From Lentisphaeria bacterium (lineage in GTDB: Bacteria; Verrucomicrobiota; Lentisphaeria; Victivallales; UBA1829): 64,000 nucleotides of DNA. Shown here in pieces: positions 59,432 through 64,000 of the stretch. How positions within the stretch are numbered: position 1 is the stretch's first letter; every line of letters begins with the position of its first letter. The position numbers were made by a program, and so were the translations under genes. The notes beneath the pieces are model-generated. The model did no database searches. It was not told where the DNA came from and saw only the letters and a list, made by a program, of their open reading frames with translations. Where the stretch lies: the NCBI GenBank assembly GCA_017629515.1, contig JAGBXB010000053.1:1-64000 (forward strand). The letters are read 5' to 3'.

Positions 59432-60637
59432 TTATTTTTTCACAGTTTTCACCGGTTTTTCCGGTTTTTCATAGATGGAGGGGGTGGATAATTTGCGTCT
59501 GCGCAATTCTTCATCTTCGGATTCTTTTGTCAGGTTCAGCAAAGCAAACATGGCAGGCTGTTTACCGGTAATGATGGCAACTTCCACACCGGAACCGTAT
59601 TTAAGGTGGAATCCCTCCGGATCAAGTTCCACTTCCACGATATACCGGATCTGATTGGGATCCGTATCATCCGGCACATCGCTTATCCAGCGTACTTTCC
59701 CCAGGAATTCCCCGTACTGCAAGCGGTTATATACATCGCTTGTCACTCTCACAAGCTGCCCCGGCTTTACCTTTCTGACTACATTGACATCCACCTTGCA
59801 CCTTGCACGGCTTTTATTTCCGGCGGCAATGATGGCGGCAACTTTCCCCTGGGAAACATACCAGGAATTTTTAGAGGGCAGCAGAACCAGTCTCCCGTCC
59901 GCAGGCGCAACGATCCGGCAATCGCGGATACACTTTTGCAAAAAGGCAAGTTCCGCCTTTTTTCCGGCAAGTTTTGCCTCGACCAGAGCAATCTCACGCT
60001 TTGCCTTTGCTATATACAATTTACCCAGCCCGCTGTTGACGATCTGCAAATTTTTCTTTGCGCGCGCCAATTCCCCCTCACCGGCAATGGCTTCCATCTC
60101 CACTTTCTCAAATTCGATAAGAGAGATGGCACTTACAAGCTGCAATTTTTTACTTCTGTCCAGACGCGCCAGAAGCCGTTTACTGCGTTCACTGGCTTCC
60201 TTATGGTTCATGGCGGCATACCAGAGTTCTTTCGGCAAGGGTTCTTTTTCCAGAATGGCAAGTTCCGTTTTTTTCAGTTCCAGTTCAGCGGCAAGTTCCT
60301 TTATCTCCGCATCGGCGGCAATGGCGGAGGATTCATAACTTCTTGTATCCAGTTCGGCAATAACATCTCCGGTTTTCACATCATCCCCGGTACGGAAATT
60401 GAATTTCTTCACCTGCGCGTCCAGATGCCCCACGATCTCATAGGTATGTTCCGGAACAACTGCGCCTCTGGCAAAGATGGTATCCTCGATCTCAATAAGC
60501 AGAAGGGCAAGTCCGGCAATAACGACCGCCCCTCCCCCGATGGCTGTAAGGATCAGCATAAGTCTCATTTTGGAACGGATGCCGCTGGCACCGGCCTTGT
60601 GTTTCTGTTCGGAAAAACTGTTTCCTGCCCTGCTCAT
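59432..60637 (-). CDS. HlyD/MFP-family periplasmic adaptor
   Basis: A 401-aa membrane-fusion protein. It has one N-terminal inner-membrane helix (LMLILTAIGGGAVVIAGLALL, residues 25-45), a first lipoyl-like strand (EIVGHLDAQVKKFNFRTGDDV), a long coiled-coil hairpin from about 100 to 230 (ELAAELELKKTELAILEKE), a second lipoyl half (RIVAPADGRLVLLPSKNSW), and a beta-barrel end. Such adaptors link an inner-membrane pump to the outer membrane. ATG 60637 has GGAG seven bases upstream; the longer frame is implausible. It is the first gene of the operon; no pump or TolC is adjacent. Confidence 0.8.
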   Translation of the reverse strand: MSRAGNSFSEQKHKAGASGIRSKMRLMLILTAIGGGAVVIAGLALLLIEIEDTIFARGAVVPEHTYEIVGHLDAQVKKFNFRTGDDVKTGDVIAELDTRSYESSAIAADAEIKELAAELELKKTELAILEKEPLPKELWYAAMNHKEASERSKRLLARLDRSKKLQLVSAISLIEFEKVEMEAIAGEGELARAKKNLQIVNSGLGKLYIAKAKREIALVEAKLAGKKAELAFLQKCIRDCRIVAPADGRLVLLPSKNSWYVSQGKVAAIIAAGNKSRARCKVDVNVVRKVKPGQLVRVTSDVYNRLQYGEFLGKVRWISDVPDDTDPNQIRYIVEVELDPEGFHLKYGSGVEVAIITGKQPAMFALLNLTKESEDEELRRRKLSTPSIYEKPEKPVKTVKK

Positions 60638-60804
60638 AAAAAGACTCCATGGTTGATTTGCGCTGAAAAAAATGAAGAACACCTTCATTTCAGGAAATAA
60701 AAATTTCAGCTTTCCCATTACTTTAATACATTGAAGCATAAAAACAAGTTTATTTCCTGTAAAAAAATTGTTTTTTTTCTTTTTCCATTGTTTTTTGAAA
60801 AAAA

Positions 60805-60846
60805 CCTTCTTCCGGGGAGGAAAAAGAACCGGAGAAGGTGTATAGT
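60805..60846 (+). promoter_or_regulatory. Inverted repeat and -10 box upstream of mnmG
   Basis: CCTTCTTCCGG (60805-60815) pairs with CCGGAGAAGG (60829-60838), with one bulge, just upstream of TATAGT (60841-60846). No good -35 box stands 17 bp away, so the repeat may be an operator or a hairpin. The 60638-60804 stretch is AT-rich and shows no gene. Confidence 0.3.
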
Positions 60847-60925
60847 ATTATGTCGGGATTTTTCTTTTTTTATATCCGGAAAAATTCCGGCGGAACAGTA
60901 AACTGCTATTTATTTCAGGTTCAGC

Positions 60926-62797
60926 ATGAAAAAATATTATGATGTCATCGTTATAGGCGGCGGACATGCCGCATGTGAAGCCGCCCTTGCCTCCGCAAGA
61001 CTGGGGGCGAATACCCTTATGCTTACCATCAATCCGGATCATATCGCCCAGATGAGCTGCAATCCCTGTATCGGCGGCGTTGCCAAAGGGCATATCGTCA
61101 GGGAGATCGACGCTCTCGGCGGAGCGATGGCGCTCGTTGCGGATGCCTCCTCCATCCAATTTAAAATGCTGAACAGCACCAAAGGCCCTGCCGTACGCAG
61201 TCCCAGAGCCCAGTGCGATAAAGTGGTCTATCAGGCAGCAATGAAAAACTATCTGGAAAAGCAGGAAAATCTGACCATCAAACAGGATCTTGCGGTCTCT
61301 TTCCTTGTTGACGGAGATTCTGTCTGCGGTGTGGAAACAAATCTGGGGCATTTTTATTACAGCAAAAGTACCGTTGTTGCCACAGGAACATTTCTCCACG
61401 GCAAACTGCATTACGGATTACGCAATTATCCGGGCGGCAGAGCGGGAGATCCTCCCTCCAATGAACTTGCCGCGGCGTTGAAAGAACAGTTGAAACTCCA
61501 TGTGGGAAGATTGAAAACCGGTACACCGCCGAGAGTATTGCAGTCCAGTATTGACTTTTCAAAAATGACAAGACAGGACGGGGAGGAGTGCGAAGAAAAC
61601 TTTTCCTTTTTTCCCGGGGAAGATCTTTACCCGCGGGCAGAAAAAAAATCCATGCCCTGTTATATGACCCATACAGGGAAAGTTGCCGCAGATCTTGTGA
61701 GGAACAACCTCTTTCAAGCCCCCATGTATAACGGGATCATTGAGGGGATCGGAACAAGATACTGCCCCTCCTTTGAGGATAAAGTTGTCCGTTTCCCTGA
61801 CCACGAAACACATCATGTGATGCTGGAACCGGAGGGGGAACATACGGGAGAATATTATGTAAACGGACTTTCCAGCAGTCTGCCGCCGGATATTCAGGAA
61901 GAGATCCTGCACAGTGTCCACGGATTGGAAAATGCCGTTGTTACAAGATATGCTTATGCTATTGAATATGATTTTGTCTTTCCGGAAGAACTTACAAGGG
62001 CTTTAAGAGTAAGAAAGTGGAAAGGATTGTATCATGCCGGGCAGATCAACGGTACAAGCGGATATGAAGAGGCGGCGGCGCAGGGTCTGCTTGCAGGTCT
62101 CAATGCGGCAAGATATGCCCGGAATAAAGACGATGTGGAATTCGGCAGGGATCAAGCCTATATGGGAGTACTTGCCGACGATATAACCACCAAGGAGATC
62201 GTGGAACCCTACCGGCTCTTCACCAGCCGTGCGGAATACCGCCTTTATCTGCGTCAGGATAATGCGGACTTGCGCTTGTGTCCCCTTGCCCATTCTCTCG
62301 GGTTGCTTCCGGAAGCAAAATATAAAATCTATAAGGAATATGAGACCCGTCTCACTGATTGTGAAAGACTTGCCAGAAGCTGCAAGCATAACGGCAAGAC
62401 CTTGTGGGAACATTTACGGGATACCCATGGAGATATTCAGGAAGCGTGTCTGCCCTTCCCGGCAGAAATGCTCACTCTTGACCTGACAGGATTTCAGGAT
62501 AGAAAAATCATGAAACAACTTGCCATTCAGGCACATTATGAAGGTTATATGCGTCAGGAGGAAGTGGCGATCAAACGCTTGCAGACTCTGGAAAGCTGGA
62601 AGATCCCCGCTTCATTCAATTATGATGATATTCCGGGAATGAAAAATGAGTGCCGTATGAAACTCAAAAAAACAGCTCCCACCACATTGGCACAGGCGGG
62701 CAGGATCGACGGGATCACCCCTGCGGAGATCGGACTGTTGCAGGTCTATCTCACCCGCTTGAAAAAACAGGGGGAGAACGAGGGGAAGAAAGAATAA
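60926..62797 (+). CDS. mnmG: tRNA uridine-5-carboxymethylaminomethyl modification enzyme (MnmG/GidA)
   Basis: A 623-aa FAD enzyme that, with MnmE, modifies the wobble uridine of several tRNAs. Seen: the FAD-binding GGGHAACEAALASARLG near residue 12, MSCNPCIGGVAKGHIVREIDALGG, the second nucleotide-binding region ATGTFLHGKLHYG, LKTGTPPR, and the C-terminal QAHYEGYMRQEEVAIKRLQ. ATG 60926 has AGGTT upstream. Full length for the family. The permease gene follows after four bases. Confidence 0.96.
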   Translation: MKKYYDVIVIGGGHAACEAALASARLGANTLMLTINPDHIAQMSCNPCIGGVAKGHIVREIDALGGAMALVADASSIQFKMLNSTKGPAVRSPRAQCDKVVYQAAMKNYLEKQENLTIKQDLAVSFLVDGDSVCGVETNLGHFYYSKSTVVATGTFLHGKLHYGLRNYPGGRAGDPPSNELAAALKEQLKLHVGRLKTGTPPRVLQSSIDFSKMTRQDGEECEENFSFFPGEDLYPRAEKKSMPCYMTHTGKVAADLVRNNLFQAPMYNGIIEGIGTRYCPSFEDKVVRFPDHETHHVMLEPEGEHTGEYYVNGLSSSLPPDIQEEILHSVHGLENAVVTRYAYAIEYDFVFPEELTRALRVRKWKGLYHAGQINGTSGYEEAAAQGLLAGLNAARYARNKDDVEFGRDQAYMGVLADDITTKEIVEPYRLFTSRAEYRLYLRQDNADLRLCPLAHSLGLLPEAKYKIYKEYETRLTDCERLARSCKHNGKTLWEHLRDTHGDIQEACLPFPAEMLTLDLTGFQDRKIMKQLAIQAHYEGYMRQEEVAIKRLQTLESWKIPASFNYDDIPGMKNECRMKLKKTAPTTLAQAGRIDGITPAEIGLLQVYLTRLKKQGENEGKKE

Positions 62798-62801
62798 GAT
62801 C

Positions 62802-63797
62802 ATGCCGGAAAGAACAGCAGAAACAAAGGGAAACATCCAAAAGGAGAGGGAACAAGCCAATGATCCCGGAGCCTTTTCTGCTGTCCTGAAAAGGCTCTGT
62901 AAAGATAAGATCGCTTTCCTTGCCCTCCTGATCACTCTCTGTTATTTTGCCGTTGCCCTTTTTGCCGAAGGGTATAAGATCTGGTGTGATGTGAAAAAAG
63001 TTACTCCTGTATATATGGTGGAAAATCATACATCCTGTTATGCCGCCCCCTCCCTGAAACATCCCATGGGGACGGATTATCTGGGCAGAGATGTTTTCCT
63101 GCGGGCACTTTTTGCCTCAAAAACGGCGGTGAAAGTGGGTGTGATCGCCAGTATCCTTTCCGCACTTACGGGTGTGATCCTCGGACTTGCCGCAGGCTAC
63201 TGCGGCGGCAGAACAGATGCAATCATCGTCTGGATATACAGTACTTTTGCCTCCATGCCCTCCCTTCTTTTCATCCTTGCTTTTGCACTTCTTGTGACAA
63301 AAGGCTTTCTCTGGGGCGGGCTGGAAAAAGCCTTTGGAGCAACAGCGTTTCTTTTACGGACGGAACCGGGGATGCTGGCAGTATATCTGGGGATCGGACT
63401 TACCGGCTGGGTCTCCCTTTGCAGAGTGGTGCGGGCGGAAACTTTGCGTCTGCGGGACATGCCTTATGTTCAGGCGGCAAAAGTTCTCGGTCAGAAAGAG
63501 TATAAAATCCTTTTCGGGCATATATTCCCCAATATTGTGCATCTTGTCATTATCTATTTTACCATGCGTTTTGCTTATGCGGTAATGACAGAAGTCATTG
63601 TAAGTTATCTGGGGTTGGGAGCGCAGTTTGAACCCAGTTGGGGGATCATGATTTCCGATGGTCAGGAAAAGTTGTGGAGAGGGATCTATTGGGAAGCGGG
63701 AGGAGCGACATTTTTCATGTTCCTGCTTGTTCTTGCGCTCAATATCCTTGGAGATGCATTGCGGGATGCCCTTGATCCGAAAATGAAAACGACATGA
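62802..63797 (+). CDS. ABC transporter permease, DppC/OppC-like
   Basis: A 331-aa inner-membrane permease for peptides, nickel or similar substrates. A long N-terminal soluble segment precedes the first helix (AFLALLITLCYFAVALFAE); HPMGTDYLGRDVFLRAL is the C-family signature before the core. The core shows LTGVILGLAAGYCGGRTDA and the EAA loop region ETLRLRDMPYVQAAKVLGQK, ending DALDPKMK. A DppB-type partner, ATPases and a binding protein are not in the window and may lie to the right. The gene begins four bases after mnmG. Confidence 0.88.
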   Translation: MPERTAETKGNIQKEREQANDPGAFSAVLKRLCKDKIAFLALLITLCYFAVALFAEGYKIWCDVKKVTPVYMVENHTSCYAAPSLKHPMGTDYLGRDVFLRALFASKTAVKVGVIASILSALTGVILGLAAGYCGGRTDAIIVWIYSTFASMPSLLFILAFALLVTKGFLWGGLEKAFGATAFLLRTEPGMLAVYLGIGLTGWVSLCRVVRAETLRLRDMPYVQAAKVLGQKEYKILFGHIFPNIVHLVIIYFTMRFAYAVMTEVIVSYLGLGAQFEPSWGIMISDGQEKLWRGIYWEAGGATFFMFLLVLALNILGDALRDALDPKMKTT

Positions 63798-63821
63798 TTT
63801 CAGAATATAGAGGTGAAAATA

Positions 63822-64000
63822 ATGAGTAAAGATAAATTTGTAACAGGCAATCTTCACAGAATAAGCGATAAAATCGCGGAAGTGGCAAAAAAACATGAAC
63901 AGGAACTTTCCCAGTGGAAAAATCCTCCGGCAAAAAAAGTTGAACCGGAATTTCCTGAAGAAGAAAAAGAAGATTTGCACTCTCTGAATACTGTGGAGGA
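63822..64000 (+). CDS. Unknown protein, N-terminus only
   Basis: ATG 63822 has GAGGTGAAA upstream and opens a frame to the window edge. The visible 59 residues start MSKDKFVTGNLHRISDKIAE and are charged and helical, with KKVEPEFPEEEKED. No family can be named from this piece. It follows the permease by 24 bases and may belong to another gene set. Confidence 0.6.
   Translation, partial: MSKDKFVTGNLHRISDKIAEVAKKHEQELSQWKNPPAKKVEPEFPEEEKEDLHSLNTVE

Noticed and set aside
1-64000. tRNA, rRNA, CRISPR arrays, insertion sequences or prophage genes
   Set aside because: None were recognised on either strand; no regularly spaced repeats or transposase/integrase motifs were seen.

Overview
The window is an accessory-rich stretch of a Gram-negative chromosome. 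No rRNA, tRNA, CRISPR array, transposase or phage gene was recognised. Base composition looks moderate (mid-40s % GC by eye). Gram-negative traits are an MlaA-type outer-membrane lipoprotein domain, a LolA-like lipoprotein, several lipobox signal peptides and type II/IV pilus secretion ATPases. Two adjacent GspE-type ATPases, DUF4838 and hexosaminidase-like proteins, Gfo/Idh/MocA and FAD-dependent oxidoreductases, and AtuA/DUF4387 suggest a member of the PVC group, most likely Lentisphaerota. That placement is an inference from gene content; no marker gene was compared. Predicted promoters are of the TTGACA/TATAAT type.

Layout. 1-8.7 kb: partial azlC; then a plus-strand run of two GspE-like ATPases, GspF, mannose-1-phosphate guanylyltransferase, type III pantothenate kinase and a TrpF-like protein, converging on an acyl-ACP thioesterase. 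8.8-15.8 kb: purT, an AI-2E-family membrane protein, two unknown exported proteins, a frameshifted esterase followed by its intact paralogue, and a formate/nitrite-type channel. 15.8-20.5 kb: a CusRS-like two-component system, a nucleoside deoxyribosyltransferase-like gene with a possible overlapping leader ORF, and tyrS. 20.5-31.8 kb: a beta-lactamase-fold hydrolase, a membrane polyferredoxin, a DUF1893 lipoprotein, a Tat-exported aldo/keto reductase with iron-sulfur clusters, an FAD oxidoreductase, a glycosyltransferase, a lipase-like lipoprotein, a QueD-like protein and a Gfo/Idh/MocA oxidoreductase. 31.9-38.9 kb (minus strand): an exported zinc-ribbon protein behind a structured leader, two cytoplasmic glycosidase-like proteins and a cation diffusion facilitator. 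39-45.6 kb: a six-gene catabolic operon with overlapping or abutting genes and a divergent LysR regulator. 45.6-52.9 kb: cysteine desulfurase, a small coiled-coil protein, a LolA-like lipoprotein, a bile acid:sodium symporter-like protein, a radical SAM protein and uvrA. 52.9-60.6 kb (minus strand): an envelope operon of HlyD-like adaptor, MlaA-alpha/beta-hydrolase fusion, MFS transporter, GNAT acetyltransferase and a membrane glycosyltransferase with TPRs. 60.9-64 kb: mnmG, a DppC-like permease and the start of an unknown protein.

Most promising. (1) The operon at 38964-44565 combines an N-acylamino acid racemase/OSBS-type enolase, an M20 amidohydrolase, a two-subunit class I fumarase-type hydratase, AtuA and DUF4387. 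Its LysR control region has textbook geometry. It looks like a complete but unassigned pathway for an N-acyl or dicarboxylic substrate. (2) The MlaA-hydrolase fusion lies in an operon with a membrane-fusion-type adaptor and suggests phospholipid movement coupled to lipid hydrolysis at the outer membrane. (3) Several structured leaders (33479-33645, 25113-25369, 30175-30361, 38865-38893) look like cis-regulatory RNAs. (4) The first of the tandem esterases is a recognisable frameshift pseudogene. All positions were read by eye and no database search was run.
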